Origin: Leptospira sp.
Lineage (GTDB): Bacteria > Spirochaetota > Leptospiria > Leptospirales > Leptospiraceae
Reading direction: 5' to 3'
Length of the DNA stretch: 60,375 nucleotides
Assembly: GCA_027531445.1 (NCBI GenBank)
Contig: JAPZRK010000078.1
Location: forward strand, 1-60,375
This document shows, piece by piece, positions 44,550-53,647 of the stretch (position 1 is its first letter; the number at the start of each line of letters is the position of its first letter). A program made the translations under genes and the position numbers. The notes under the pieces are model-generated. The model searched no databases. It saw only the letters and a program-made list of their open reading frames with translations, and had not been told where the DNA came from.

Positions 44550-46139
44550 TTACTCCTTCAAGATTTTTTTGAGCAATTCCCGACTTCCCAGTACTTTCAA
44601 TGTAGTGGCAAGACCACCCATCATCGCGCCTGCAATTCCCGGTGAACCTCCAGCATCTGCGCCCGTTAGATACAATCCGGCTACGGGTGTTGTGACTTCA
44701 AACCAAGGTGATTTTGATTTATTGTACCGTTCTGGAACACACGCAAGCCCATAAATCGCACCGTCTGGGTGAGAAGTAAAATGTTCATTTGTGAGTGGAG
44801 TTGAAACTTCAATGTATTCAACAATATCCTTAAAACCTGGAAATCTTTTTTCAATGGTTTGCACAACGGTATCAGCAATTTTCTTTTTGAATGCTTCGTA
44901 TTCTTCTCCTCGTTTTTTCCAAGGTAGGTCTTTCCACTTTTCGAATAACGCATAATCAGTGAACGTAATCATGTCCGCTGTGTGGTGTTTTGCGTCTGGA
45001 TCTTTTAAACTTGGGAAAGACATGTAGAGGTTACGAATCTCTCCAAAATTTTCCAACCATTCATTGCGTTCTTTGAAGTTGGCTTCGTGGTCATTGGATG
45101 CAAAGATCCAATGGTTTTCACCTTTAAATCCCAATTTGGCCGGACTATCGGAAAGACCCATATACACACAGATGCTTGTTGCCATTTTTTCTTTTTTGTA
45201 AAAATCACTTAGATCTTTTCGAAAAGAAATTGGAACACTCTCCGGAAGTAACTTCATGTATGTGGGATAGGCTCCTGCACAAGAAACAATCACATCTGCG
45301 TAATAGTTTTTTTCTGGCTTCTCTCCACGAAGAAATCTTGTTTTGACTCCGATGGCCTTTCCGTTTTCTACAATGATTTCCAATACTTCCGTAGTATTCA
45401 GAACCTTACCACCATTGGCATGGATAATAGGCTCAACACTTTCAAAAATTTTCCCGCCACCACCGACTGGATAATATCCGCCATTAAAATAATGTACAAC
45501 CAATGCCGCATGTGTGGCAAACAAACATTTGGAAGGTGGAAGTCCATAATCCCCCCACTGCGAAGCTAGGATAGCCTTTATATCTTGATTTTTAAAATTG
45601 GCATCTAAATAGTCTTTCAAAGTTTCAATGTTAGGTTTGTCCAATTGAGCTTTGAATGCTGAAAGGTCTGGAGTACTCGACTTCATCATCATCGATTTTC
45701 CAAAAAGAGCCGCTGCTTTGTGTAGATCTTTAAAGTATTGATGAATGGCTTCCGTTTCATCTGGAAACTGGGAGATTAAATCTGATTTGAATTTCTCTTC
45801 GTCGCCGTATAGATCGAAGGTTCGATCTGGGTAGACAAATTTTTCAAAGGGTTCAGGCATTCTGTTCCACTTTACATTTCCTTTCGTAATTTTATCCATG
45901 AGGAGTCTGCTGAATCCAGTCTCGTGCATATCACCCACGTAATGGATGCCCACATCCCAATGGAATTTGTTTGCCTTTCTGGCAAAGGCGTGCGTATAAC
46001 CACCTGCTTGAAAATGTTTTTCAATCATAAGCACTTTTTTGCCTGCGTATTGTGAAAGTAGACTCGAGACGGTCAAACTCCCCATTCCTGAACCGATACA
46101 AATTACATCATACATTTCTTCTGAATTTTGTGTGGACAT
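44550..46139 (-). CDS. CrtI/retinol saturase-like FAD-dependent oxidoreductase
   Basis: A 529-residue flavoprotein of the phytoene desaturase/all-trans-retinol saturase superfamily. The N-terminal dinucleotide fold is VICIGSGMGSLTVSSLLSQY with the acidic end LMIEKHFQAGGYTHAF. The substrate-side HWDVGIHYVGD and the C-terminal FAD motif LYLTGADAGGSPGIAGAMMGG are also present. The exact substrate cannot be assigned. It diverges from a TetR gene 77 bp away, which is its probable regulator. No other carotenoid genes adjoin it. Confidence 0.88.
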   Translation of the reverse strand: MSTQNSEEMYDVICIGSGMGSLTVSSLLSQYAGKKVLMIEKHFQAGGYTHAFARKANKFHWDVGIHYVGDMHETGFSRLLMDKITKGNVKWNRMPEPFEKFVYPDRTFDLYGDEEKFKSDLISQFPDETEAIHQYFKDLHKAAALFGKSMMMKSSTPDLSAFKAQLDKPNIETLKDYLDANFKNQDIKAILASQWGDYGLPPSKCLFATHAALVVHYFNGGYYPVGGGGKIFESVEPIIHANGGKVLNTTEVLEIIVENGKAIGVKTRFLRGEKPEKNYYADVIVSCAGAYPTYMKLLPESVPISFRKDLSDFYKKEKMATSICVYMGLSDSPAKLGFKGENHWIFASNDHEANFKERNEWLENFGEIRNLYMSFPSLKDPDAKHHTADMITFTDYALFEKWKDLPWKKRGEEYEAFKKKIADTVVQTIEKRFPGFKDIVEYIEVSTPLTNEHFTSHPDGAIYGLACVPERYNKSKSPWFEVTTPVAGLYLTGADAGGSPGIAGAMMGGLATTLKVLGSRELLKKILKE

Positions 46140-46216
46140 TTTTTCCTTCCTGATTATGTTAACGATGAATACATTGAATTACTCCATCATTTAGGTTTAA
46201 AGTAATAACTGTCAAC

Positions 46217-46840
46217 ATGAAAAATATAAATTCAAAAAAGACTTACCATCATGGTGACTTAAAAAAAGCGCTGATTGCTGCCTCCCTGCGATTACTTGAG
46301 GAAGAAGGATACCAATCTTTTTCCTTGCGAAAAGTAGCAAAACTTGCAGGTGTCTCACAGGCCGCACCATACAGGCATTACAAAGATCAAGAATCTCTAA
46401 TTGCGGATGTTGCTTGCGAGGGTTTTGTTTTGCTTGCTGAAAAATTACAAAAAATTCGCAACAAATTTAAAAACTCTTCACTTTTGCAGTTTCGAGAATC
46501 GGGCCTCGCTTATGTTGAGTTTGCGTTACGGCACCCTGATCTGTTTCAAATCATGTATGGAAATCAGATTCAAAATCATTCCGAATACCCAACCCTACGT
46601 CAGTCCGAGGATTTGCCCTTTCAAATTCTTTTAGATATCATAAGTGAAACTAAAAAGGAAGGTAGGTTAGTGGCTGTTGATATTCAAAAAACGACCATTG
46701 CGGCTTGGACCATGGTTCATGGCATTGCAATGTTGCTACTCGGCAAACAAGTGATGTTTCGCAGTTCGAATCTCAAAGAGGCAAAACAGATGACAAAGGA
46801 ATTGATCGAACAGCTGTATACAGGACTCAAAAAACACTAA
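46217..46840 (+). CDS. TetR-family transcriptional regulator
   Basis: A 207-residue repressor-type protein. The N-terminal helix-turn-helix is at about 12-58: KKALIAASLRLLEEEGYQSFSLRKVAKLAGVSQAAPYRHYKDQESL. The C-terminal half is a helical ligand domain of the TetR_C kind (RESGLAYVEFALRHPDLFQIMYG). It is divergent from the CrtI-like oxidoreductase, so it probably controls that gene and itself. No ribosome site is obvious; the ATG is the first in frame. Confidence 0.92.
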   Translation: MKNINSKKTYHHGDLKKALIAASLRLLEEEGYQSFSLRKVAKLAGVSQAAPYRHYKDQESLIADVACEGFVLLAEKLQKIRNKFKNSSLLQFRESGLAYVEFALRHPDLFQIMYGNQIQNHSEYPTLRQSEDLPFQILLDIISETKKEGRLVAVDIQKTTIAAWTMVHGIAMLLLGKQVMFRSSNLKEAKQMTKELIEQLYTGLKKH

Positions 46841-46854
46841 ACAAAAAGATCAGG

Positions 46855-48645
46855 TTAGATTTTATATTCCTTTTTTAGTGTCCATCCATACTTCTCATGA
46901 CTTAACTTCATAAAGCGTTTAAATGTTTCCTTTGTATTTAAAAAACTCAATTTACCTGAGTCGATTTTGATTTTTACGTCAGAGTCATTTAAAAAAGTAC
47001 GATAGATCGGAAGAATTTTGCTCAAAGCAAGTTCTTTCAATTCATCTCGGAATGTTGCTTCCTGTTTGAGCGAAGTCCCATATTCTGTGGCATACGTTTC
47101 CAACTTTTTATGGTTGAGTATCATTTGGATCATCAAACAAAAAATCAGGTTGCTTGACTTACCGATCGCGTATTGGTGTTTTTCGCTCGAATTGTCACGG
47201 AGATAGGTGGTGATCGGTTTTAAAAATTTGAGTATTTTGTATCCCAATACTAAAACACGAAAATCCCAATACAAACAAGCTGGATCAAAAATCTGATTGT
47301 AAAGGGTAGGGGATTCGAATACAAATTTGAGTTTGGAAATATTGTCCACTTCCGCCTTCACACCTAATAGAACTTTAGCGACATCTTTGATGCCAATATC
47401 TCTTGAGGTATCTAATCCTAATTCTTCCAATTCCGAAACATCAATTGACGAAAATGAATTTTCTTGGCGTGAATAAAAGATTTGTAATTCTTTTTCAAAC
47501 TTATCTTGAATGTCACACTGGATGGTGTCGTTGGCTCTGAGGTGCCATGGCTCGACTGGGTTTTGTTGGTTGTTTGCAATCGTTACATGGTTGACGAAGT
47601 CTGCGGCTATGTCTGATTCAATGATCTTTGCAAGAATTTTGATTTTGGAAAGTGTGTTTTTATCGAAACTTTTATGATTTTGATTTGCTTCCAAAAAAGT
47701 ATCAAAACTTGAAATCGTTTGGGCTCCATTCAAAAGGCGTGGTGAATACAACATCATCGTTTTTTCACTCAGTTCGATTTTTTCAGCAACAAGAGTGATT
47801 CCATTATGCAGAAATCCGAAGTATTCTGGTGGATTCGTTTTTTTGATGCAGATGTTTTTTAAAGATTCTCGAATCTTTTGGTTAGGTGAATTGTTTTCGG
47901 AAAGACCTGCTCGGATGTTTCTATCAAAAAATTTGAATTGTAGGGCTTTGTACATTTTATGGATGTCGGTTAATGCCACAAAACCACAATACATTTTGTG
48001 ATCGCCTTCCGTTTGACTGCGGAGTTCATGTTGGATGGTGTCACTCAATTTGATTTCGAAACTTTTTGTCTGGATGGGTTTTGATGCGGATCTTCGGTCG
48101 GAGATGTATTCGATAAAAAAACGCAAGTTAGATTTTTGGAAATATTCTTTGAGAATGTGTTCTTTGAGTTCTATTTCTTCTTTTCGATTCTGAAGACCTT
48201 TTGAATTTTCAGCAGATTCCACATCTCCTTTGAAGACAAAGTGAAGGTAGATATTTTCGATTACGTTTTTGTTTTCTTCTAATTCAGAAATAATGCGGTT
48301 TAGAAATCCATTTTTTTTAGCGTCTTTATGGTTTGCACTTTCAAAGATTTGACCCAGTCCCTCATTTTTGATCTGGTCCATTGATTCTTTGAAAACATCG
48401 TGATTTTCTGTCCAATTGAACTTATAAAGATAAAAATTCTTTCGATTGGGATCACAATAAAAAGCGTCAAAACCATAATCCTTGTTACCGAAAGAGACAT
48501 TATGTACCATCTCAGCAATAGGTTTTTCGAATTTTTTGATCAAATAGTCCAAGGCAAAATAATCATCTTTTTTACCACCAAACTGTTGCTTGTTTTGGTT
48601 AAAAAATAATGTGAGTCTTCTTTCGTCTTCGTTTGTGATCGCCAT
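46855..48645 (-). CDS. AIPR-family (abortive phage infection) protein
   Basis: A 596-residue protein of the AIPR family, named for abortive-infection phage resistance. The family core lies in the middle: LLNGAQTISSFDTFL, then TIANNQQNPVEPWHLRANDT with an NDxIQ-xIQxxF helix and FYSRQENSF. The N-terminal third has DYLIKKFEKPIAEMVHN and a YxFNWTEN region like nuclease-associated modules. I choose the ATG at 48645 because AGG lies 7 nt upstream; a TTG 12 codons earlier is unlikely. No restriction, methylase or Z1 gene is adjacent, so it is a solitary defence-type gene. Confidence 0.78.
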   Translation of the reverse strand: MAITNEDERRLTLFFNQNKQQFGGKKDDYFALDYLIKKFEKPIAEMVHNVSFGNKDYGFDAFYCDPNRKNFYLYKFNWTENHDVFKESMDQIKNEGLGQIFESANHKDAKKNGFLNRIISELEENKNVIENIYLHFVFKGDVESAENSKGLQNRKEEIELKEHILKEYFQKSNLRFFIEYISDRRSASKPIQTKSFEIKLSDTIQHELRSQTEGDHKMYCGFVALTDIHKMYKALQFKFFDRNIRAGLSENNSPNQKIRESLKNICIKKTNPPEYFGFLHNGITLVAEKIELSEKTMMLYSPRLLNGAQTISSFDTFLEANQNHKSFDKNTLSKIKILAKIIESDIAADFVNHVTIANNQQNPVEPWHLRANDTIQCDIQDKFEKELQIFYSRQENSFSSIDVSELEELGLDTSRDIGIKDVAKVLLGVKAEVDNISKLKFVFESPTLYNQIFDPACLYWDFRVLVLGYKILKFLKPITTYLRDNSSEKHQYAIGKSSNLIFCLMIQMILNHKKLETYATEYGTSLKQEATFRDELKELALSKILPIYRTFLNDSDVKIKIDSGKLSFLNTKETFKRFMKLSHEKYGWTLKKEYKI

Positions 48646-48769
48646 ACAAAACCTACTTTGTGACATGATGCCGTGTTCCAAGCATCATTCTCCACCAAAT
48701 ATTTTGCGACTTTTTAGAAAATTTTGAGTTTGTTCGCCTTATTATCCTTTCGGGATGACCTTCGTTATC

Positions 48770-49387
48770 TCAACGTTTCAATAATTTGAAGCCGATATTT
48801 CTTCCTAATTTTTGGAACATTGCTAAATTAATCCAGAAAAATGCGAATTGTTCCATAAGCTCAAATTTATCGTTTCCGCCTATATCGTAGCACTCTGCAA
48901 ATCCGCCATCTTTAGCGAGACTGAATGCGATTTCTTTCCCTTTTTGAGAATCGCCCGCCATAAAGGCATCTAGTTGCGCCGTAGGGTAGTTTGGATCCGC
49001 GAGATTGTTGGCACCCGTTGTGTTAAAGCATTTCACAACGTCTTTTGTGAATGTATTGGCAAGAATCGCATGACCTGTGGAAACAAATCCTAAAGGACCT
49101 TGTTTGTTCACAATATTCATGGCGTCTATGATTACCTTTCCTGTCGTATCACCTAGCGATTTGGTCACGGTGATGGCTTCCGTTGCGGGAGTACTCAGTA
49201 AGATCACTTCCGAATTTTTCACAGCCTCTTCAACTGTATATGCCTTTGTGTTGGGATTCTTTAGCAGTTCTATACCTTTAAATTGATTTGGGTTTCTCAC
49301 ACCCAATCGAATTTCATGACCTTTATTTGACCAAACGGTCGCCAGTGCGCCGCCTACATTTCCCGTACCTATGATTGCGATTTTCAT
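48770..49387 (-). CDS. NADPH-dependent F420 reductase-like oxidoreductase
   Basis: A Rossmann-fold NAD(P)-binding protein of 205 residues resembling F420:NADP oxidoreductase and YadA/NpdA-like proteins. It shows MKIAIIGTGNVGGALATVW, RLGVRNPNQF for phosphate recognition, VILLSTPATEA, and a C-terminal dimer helix region. Leptospires are not known to make F420, so another flavin or ferric acceptor is likely. The ATG at 49387 has GGAG 7 nt upstream; the ATG four codons earlier is less suited. It is divergent from the HxlR regulator. Confidence 0.85.
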   Translation of the reverse strand: MKIAIIGTGNVGGALATVWSNKGHEIRLGVRNPNQFKGIELLKNPNTKAYTVEEAVKNSEVILLSTPATEAITVTKSLGDTTGKVIIDAMNIVNKQGPLGFVSTGHAILANTFTKDVVKCFNTTGANNLADPNYPTAQLDAFMAGDSQKGKEIAFSLAKDGGFAECYDIGGNDKFELMEQFAFFWINLAMFQKLGRNIGFKLLKR

Positions 49388-49455
49388 TTTGTGCTCCATT
49401 CTGATTTAACACTTCCTAAAAGATGACGTGCAATATGAATTATTTCTGATATAGC

Positions 49456-49468
49456 TATCAAATTTAGA
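49456..49468 (+). repeat. Operator-like repeat, copy 1 (TATCAAATTTAGA)
   Basis: The 13-mer TATCAAATTTAGA occurs here and again at 49593-49605, within the same 244-nt divergent intergenic region. A related sequence occurs in reverse near 49531-49546 (TCTAAATTGGAGATAC). Three sites sharing AATTTAGA between a reductase and its divergent HxlR gene are best read as regulator-binding half-sites. This copy is 70-80 nt from the reductase start. Confidence 0.5.
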
Positions 49469-49590
49469 AAAATATATGATTTACCTTTTTATTAAATTTT
49501 AAAGTTTCAAATCAAATTATTTATAATCTTGTCTAAATTGGAGATACTATGCATTTTGGTTATTTACTTACCAAATAGTAATCGAAAGTC

Positions 49591-49609
49591 AGTATCAAAT
49601 TTAGATACT
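49591..49609. promoter_or_regulatory. Perfect inverted repeat upstream of hxlR-type gene, candidate operator
   Basis: AGTATC (49591-49596) and GATACT (49604-49609) are perfect inverted arms around a 7-nt AT core, ending 22 nt before the ATG of the HxlR-family gene. It contains the second copy of the TATCAAATTTAGA repeat. HxlR proteins are dimeric winged-helix repressors or activators that bind such sites next to their own gene. Autoregulation is inferred. Confidence 0.55.
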
Positions 49610-49631
49610 TCAAGAAGTAAGGAGATCCAAT

Positions 49632-50048
49632 ATGCCAGAATTTAAGTTTAAGGGCAAACTTTACTACAACCCAGTCGAGTTTGTATTAGATTGGATTGGT
49701 GGTGCATGGAAGATGCCGATACTTTGGAGGCTAAGGGAAAAAACCTTACGCTATAGTGAAATCAAAAAAACTTTGTCCCATATTTCTGATAAGATGCTTG
49801 CACAATCATTACGCGAATTGGAAGAGAATGGGTTGGTTACTCGAAAAGTGTATGCTGTTGTCCCTCCCAAAACGGAATACACACTCACGGAATTGGGAAA
49901 GAAGACGATACCCATCATAGTTTCGTTACGTGAATTAGGTATCACTCTTATGAAGACTTCAGGAGTTTATAACGAAGATACACAAGTATTTCCCAATCTA
50001 CCAGTCGTTAAAAAGGTGAAGAAAGCAAAAGCATCTACCTCAAGGTGA
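49632..50048 (+). CDS. HxlR-family transcriptional regulator
   Basis: A 138-residue winged-helix protein of the HxlR/DUF24 family, often responsive to electrophiles or redox state. The core is at about 15-110: VLDWIGGAWKMPILWRLREKTLRYSEIKK, ISDKMLAQSLRELEENGLVTRKVYAVVPPKTEYTLTELG. Unlike many members it lacks the conserved N-terminal cysteine, having YNPVEF where C-P would be. A Lys-rich tail ends it. AAGGAG precedes the ATG. It is divergent from the NADPH reductase and followed by a convergent DJ-1/PfpI gene. Confidence 0.92.
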   Translation: MPEFKFKGKLYYNPVEFVLDWIGGAWKMPILWRLREKTLRYSEIKKTLSHISDKMLAQSLRELEENGLVTRKVYAVVPPKTEYTLTELGKKTIPIIVSLRELGITLMKTSGVYNEDTQVFPNLPVVKKVKKAKASTSR

Positions 50049-50068
50049 GATAGATGCTCAGTGTCTTC

Positions 50069-50914
50069 TTAATTTTTTAGTTTCGCCATTGATTCGACTA
50101 CGAGTCTAGCGGCAGCCTCCCCAGAATTTTGTTGCTGTCCTGTGATTAGGTTCCCATCTTGAATCGCGTAAGATGAGAAAGGAGCTGCAACTTTGAAAGT
50201 TGTATTTGTGATTTTTTTTGCTTCCTCTTCGATGCGGTATGGTTGGATCTTTTTTCCAACTGCTTTGTCCGCATAGTCCTCTTCTGAATTGGCAAATCCC
50301 GTCCAAGTCTTTCCTTTTACTAGAAGATCACCATTCGAAAGTTTCGTTTCTAACAAAACCGTTGTTGAATGACATACTGCCGCAGCTGGTTTGCCCGTCT
50401 CATAAAATGAAACAAAAAGTTTTTGTAGAGTCTCGTTCCCTTTGTAGGTGTACATTGGACCTTGACCACCCACTAGAAAAATCGCATCATACTCATTTGC
50501 TTTGACTTCAGAAAGTTTTTTCGTGTATTGGAGTGATTTTAAAAACGCAGTTTGCTGCATATAACCTAACGAGATGACATCTCCGGCAGAATATCCACTT
50601 GGATCAGTAGGATTGGAGTAAGAATCCATTTCAACTTTTCCACCTTCTGTTGAGCTAAATTCTACCGTATAACCTGCTTCTTGAAACACACGCAATGGAT
50701 GTGTGAGTTCTGATGCCCAAAAGCCAATGGGCCAGCCAGTTTGTGTGGATACGGATGGGCTAGAGATCACCATTAGTATTTTTCCTTTTGCTTCTGCGCC
50801 GTGTGGATGGACATAGGATAAATTCTCGATAGGTTTGTTTCCTACTCCGCAATGGAGTACAACAATAGACACAAAGAGGATTAGCGTTTTGATTGAGTTA
50901 AATTGATTGAACAT
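50069..50914 (-). CDS. DJ-1/PfpI-family lipoprotein (Hsp31-like)
   Basis: A 281-residue class I glutamine-amidotransferase-like protein. The signal sequence ends VVLHC (Cys22), a loose spirochaete lipobox, so it is probably envelope-anchored. The fold keeps the triad of the Hsp31/glyoxalase III type: E69 in FWASEL, C181-H182 in AVCHSTTVLL, with GGQGPMYTY before the nucleophile. Its partner HxlR and reductase genes suggest a detoxification context, but that is inference. Most Hsp31-like proteins are cytoplasmic, so lipoprotein export here is unusual. Confidence 0.88.
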   Translation of the reverse strand: MFNQFNSIKTLILFVSIVVLHCGVGNKPIENLSYVHPHGAEAKGKILMVISSPSVSTQTGWPIGFWASELTHPLRVFQEAGYTVEFSSTEGGKVEMDSYSNPTDPSGYSAGDVISLGYMQQTAFLKSLQYTKKLSEVKANEYDAIFLVGGQGPMYTYKGNETLQKLFVSFYETGKPAAAVCHSTTVLLETKLSNGDLLVKGKTWTGFANSEEDYADKAVGKKIQPYRIEEEAKKITNTTFKVAAPFSSYAIQDGNLITGQQQNSGEAAARLVVESMAKLKN

Positions 50915-51163
50915 AAGATTCTCCCTTAATAGCGAAATCTTACACCTACTTCTATAAAATTGGTCAATGGATTTAAGCTAGATTTGGCAAAGGATTTGGA
51001 TGTATAATCACAAGGGTAAGTATATTACCAATTTGTAAGTATACTTGATATTGGGGGGAATGTTTATAAATTTTCAATTGATTCCATTTTTTTTCTCAAA
51101 TCCTTCGAAATTTGTCCGGGCTCTGTTGTAGAATGGGAATCAATCGGGCAAAGAGGAGAGGAT

Positions 51164-51547
51164 ATGAAAGTAAATCTTATAAAAATAATATTCATGAGTA
51201 GTCTTATTGCGATGTCTTCGCTAAATGGAAGCGACGGTGAGGACGCTCTTTTGTTTGAAGCAGAAGCGTATGTTCTAAGGACAAACCCAAAAATTAAGGA
51301 AAACTCAAGAGAGTCTTGGATAAAAGTAGTTGAAGTGTATGATAAAAATTTTTTTGACAATGCTTTTCAGAGGGGACTAAAGGTTGACTTAGGGTGTTTG
51401 AGGCACAACAAACACGTATGGGTTTCCTACACCAAAGAAGAGCAACGCAAACTATTAAATATGGAATGTGAACTGAGGATCTGCGACATATACGCAAAGA
51501 AGAAAGGCTACTGCACGAAGGACAACAGAATCGTCTTCTTTAGATAA
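51164..51547 (+). CDS. Hypothetical exported protein
   Basis: A 127-residue protein of unknown function with a signal-like N terminus (MKVNLIKIIFMSSLIAMSSLNG). The mature part has three cysteines (LGCLRHN, MECELRICDIY, GYCTKDN) and a WIKVVEVYDKNFFDNAFQRG segment. AGAGGAGAG lies 4-5 nt before the ATG, a strong ribosome site that supports a real gene. It is the first of a set of unrelated orphans after a 249-bp gap, with AT-richer surroundings. Confidence 0.65.
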   Translation: MKVNLIKIIFMSSLIAMSSLNGSDGEDALLFEAEAYVLRTNPKIKENSRESWIKVVEVYDKNFFDNAFQRGLKVDLGCLRHNKHVWVSYTKEEQRKLLNMECELRICDIYAKKKGYCTKDNRIVFFR

Positions 51548-51574
51548 GGCGGTGTTGGCAGATTCAATTTCATA

Positions 51575-52063
51575 CTACTTAATTCCAAGATATTTCATAT
51601 AGTTTTCATGAAATAAATATCTCGGAAATACCATACTGCCAATCGTATGATCATAAAACGATTTACCTTCATCGTTATTGTAAACAAATACTTTTTCTTT
51701 ATAAAATCTATACTTTGCCATTAACCACTCAGAATCCATGATATAGAATTCCATAAATGCATCATTTTTTTTAAATTCGCGCATCAAACTTTTATGTAAG
51801 GTGGTTTTGATGTTTCCTAAAATACCAATTTGGTAGGAGACGGGAAGACCATCATAAAATTCGTCTCCACAGTAGATTACAAAATCTGTCCGTTCACTAG
51901 GAATAAACTCCATTAGCGCTAATTTTATATTGTCCCATACAGATTCGCTATAATAGGAAGATTGTTTCTCCAATATTTCTAGATCAAATGTATAAATGTA
52001 GAGATCCGGAGCATCCTCGTTTGTGATATCATAATTGAATTTGGTAGGATTTTTAAGTTTCAT
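51575..52063 (-). CDS. Hypothetical protein
   Basis: A cytoplasmic protein of 162 residues with no motif I recognise. It is rich in Tyr, Phe and Asp (DLYIYTFDLEILEKQSSYYSESVW, YCGDEFYDGLPVSYQIG). I use the ATG at 52063 because GAGG lies 6 nt upstream; an earlier in-frame ATG is less supported. It is convergent with the exported orphan at 51164-51547 and divergent from the Zn-ribbon protein at 52202. No function is suggested by context. Confidence 0.6.
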   Translation of the reverse strand: MKLKNPTKFNYDITNEDAPDLYIYTFDLEILEKQSSYYSESVWDNIKLALMEFIPSERTDFVIYCGDEFYDGLPVSYQIGILGNIKTTLHKSLMREFKKNDAFMEFYIMDSEWLMAKYRFYKEKVFVYNNDEGKSFYDHTIGSMVFPRYLFHENYMKYLGIK

Positions 52064-52201
52064 AAGTGCCTCGTTAGATTTAGATGATAGCAATCACCTA
52101 GGACAAATTAATCCAAAGCGAGGCATTTTTATGAAATGAACATTTCTGATTTTTGTCTACCCTCCATGTTATACTGCAAAAATTAAGAGAGGTGGTCACA
52201 A

Positions 52202-52678
52202 GTGGGATCAGGTTTTGGTGTAAAATGTAATACGTGTAATGCTTCATGGGAAGGAACACTTGGAATTGGTATGTTATATGCTCCGGATAGAATAAATGAA
52301 GCATTAAGTGATCCTAAAGGAACAACGAATTTAATACGAAGTAAATCTATCAAAAATGAAATCGCAAATATATTGAATCATCATGGTTTACTAACCGAAT
52401 ATGAACATTCATCTTATATTTGTTCTAGTTGCAATTGGATTTACGATAGGTTTTTCGTCAATATTTTGACTTTTTCTAAGGAAGGCAATTATACTCCCAA
52501 ATATAAATGTACAAAATGTAAGAAACCTTTGATAAGAGTAGACATGGAAATAAAAGAGAATGGGGTGAAACTGTTTGATGGTGTAGGTAACAGAATACCT
52601 TGGCATTGTCCTAAGTGTAAGGGAACTCATCTGGTAGAAGACAATGATTCAAGGATGAATGGTTTATGTTGGGACTGA
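52202..52678 (+). CDS. Hypothetical zinc-ribbon protein
   Basis: A 158-residue cytoplasmic protein with four cysteine pairs: CNTC (about 9-12), CSSC (about 74-77), CTKC (about 100-103) and CPKC (about 137-140). These could bind two zinc ions in paired ribbons. The rest is unrecognised. The start is GTG with GAGGTGG about 9 nt upstream. Paired ribbons suggest nucleic acid or protein binding, but there is no closer assignment. It stands alone before a 500-bp gene-free stretch. Confidence 0.65.
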   Translation: MGSGFGVKCNTCNASWEGTLGIGMLYAPDRINEALSDPKGTTNLIRSKSIKNEIANILNHHGLLTEYEHSSYICSSCNWIYDRFFVNILTFSKEGNYTPKYKCTKCKKPLIRVDMEIKENGVKLFDGVGNRIPWHCPKCKGTHLVEDNDSRMNGLCWD

Positions 52679-53182
52679 TGTGCTTTCGAGAAAAAAATTA
52701 TCATAACCTATTGTTTTCAATCTCACTTGATCGCATTGAAAGTTAGCAGCAAAGAAATACAGACTTGGTAAAAAAAAATTTACTCTGAGGATATTTTTAG
52801 AAACTTACTGGATACCATACACGGTTTTACTAAAATGTAATTCAATGTCTATTTAAATCGATTCAATAGATGAGATTATTGCTTTTCGTTTTTTTGACAA
52901 TTTTCTTGTGAATAGTTGAGTCTATTTTCAATTTACAAAAAAAAATGTAAGCGGATTGAGTATTTAAAATAAGTAATAGATCATGAGCGAAGTCTATTGA
53001 TCAAAGTTAAAGATATCAATTTCTTTGAATGATAATATCGAAAAACTTGAGTTAATTGTAATAGATTGATTAAATAACTGAATCATAAGCGAGTTTGCTT
53101 TTTTTTGGATGAGAGAACAAGAAAACGATGAAATAACAATTAAAGATTTGCATGGACTATACGTAAGGATAAATTAAAGTTT
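52679..53182. other. Gene-free AT-rich stretch
   Basis: About 500 bp with stops in all frames and no ORF with a ribosome site. It is markedly AT-rich with poly-A/T runs. I see no RNA gene, clear repeat or stem-loop in it. It could be decayed DNA from earlier insertions, given the orphan genes on both sides. Confidence 0.6.
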
Positions 53183-53647
53183 TTAATAGGAACACTTTGA
53201 TCGACAAAATTGACTACTATCTCCTCTGTCTGTACATCGATCAACACAATTGTAATCAATTTTCTTGGGAGTATCCGTTGGTAATCTAAATTTCATCGCA
53301 TCCATTGGATCAGGATTTGGACCGAAATTCTCTATTTTTGAGCTAATCGGTCTCCCCCTAAACGGAAAGGTAGGTTCAATACCGTCGGACGATCCACAGC
53401 GAATATCCATAATATACCATACCATGTTACCGGAATCCCAATCTCCTAAAGCTGTCCCGCCTTTGCTGTAGTTATCTAAAACTTGATAAGTACCATTGCA
53501 AATTTCGGTCGCTTTCTTAAAACAACGATTTTTGGATGGACATTTAATCGTATTAATTAATTTACCATCTGGTGAGTAATGCGACTCAGTGCTAACGCAA
53601 TTTATACTAACGAAGATAAACAAAAATATGTTTAGCCTTAACCTCAT
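53183..53647 (-). CDS. Hypothetical lipoprotein
   Basis: A 154-residue unknown protein with a signal ending FVSINC (Cys17), similar to the lipobox of the hydrolase at 7750-8640. The mature part has about ten cysteines (CPSKNRC, EICNG, DIRCG, NCVDRC, QFCRSKC), suggesting a disulfide-rich fold, and a Tyr/Gly-rich middle. No family is recognised. It lies between two gene-free stretches next to the mobile region. Confidence 0.65.
   Translation of the reverse strand: MRLRLNIFLFIFVSINCVSTESHYSPDGKLINTIKCPSKNRCFKKATEICNGTYQVLDNYSKGGTALGDWDSGNMVWYIMDIRCGSSDGIEPTFPFRGRPISSKIENFGPNPDPMDAMKFRLPTDTPKKIDYNCVDRCTDRGDSSQFCRSKCSY

Noticed and set aside
51064..51360. Minus-strand frame of 98 codons
   Set aside because: It overlaps the plus-strand exported gene at 51164, which has a strong ribosome site and a signal peptide; the minus-strand frame has neither.
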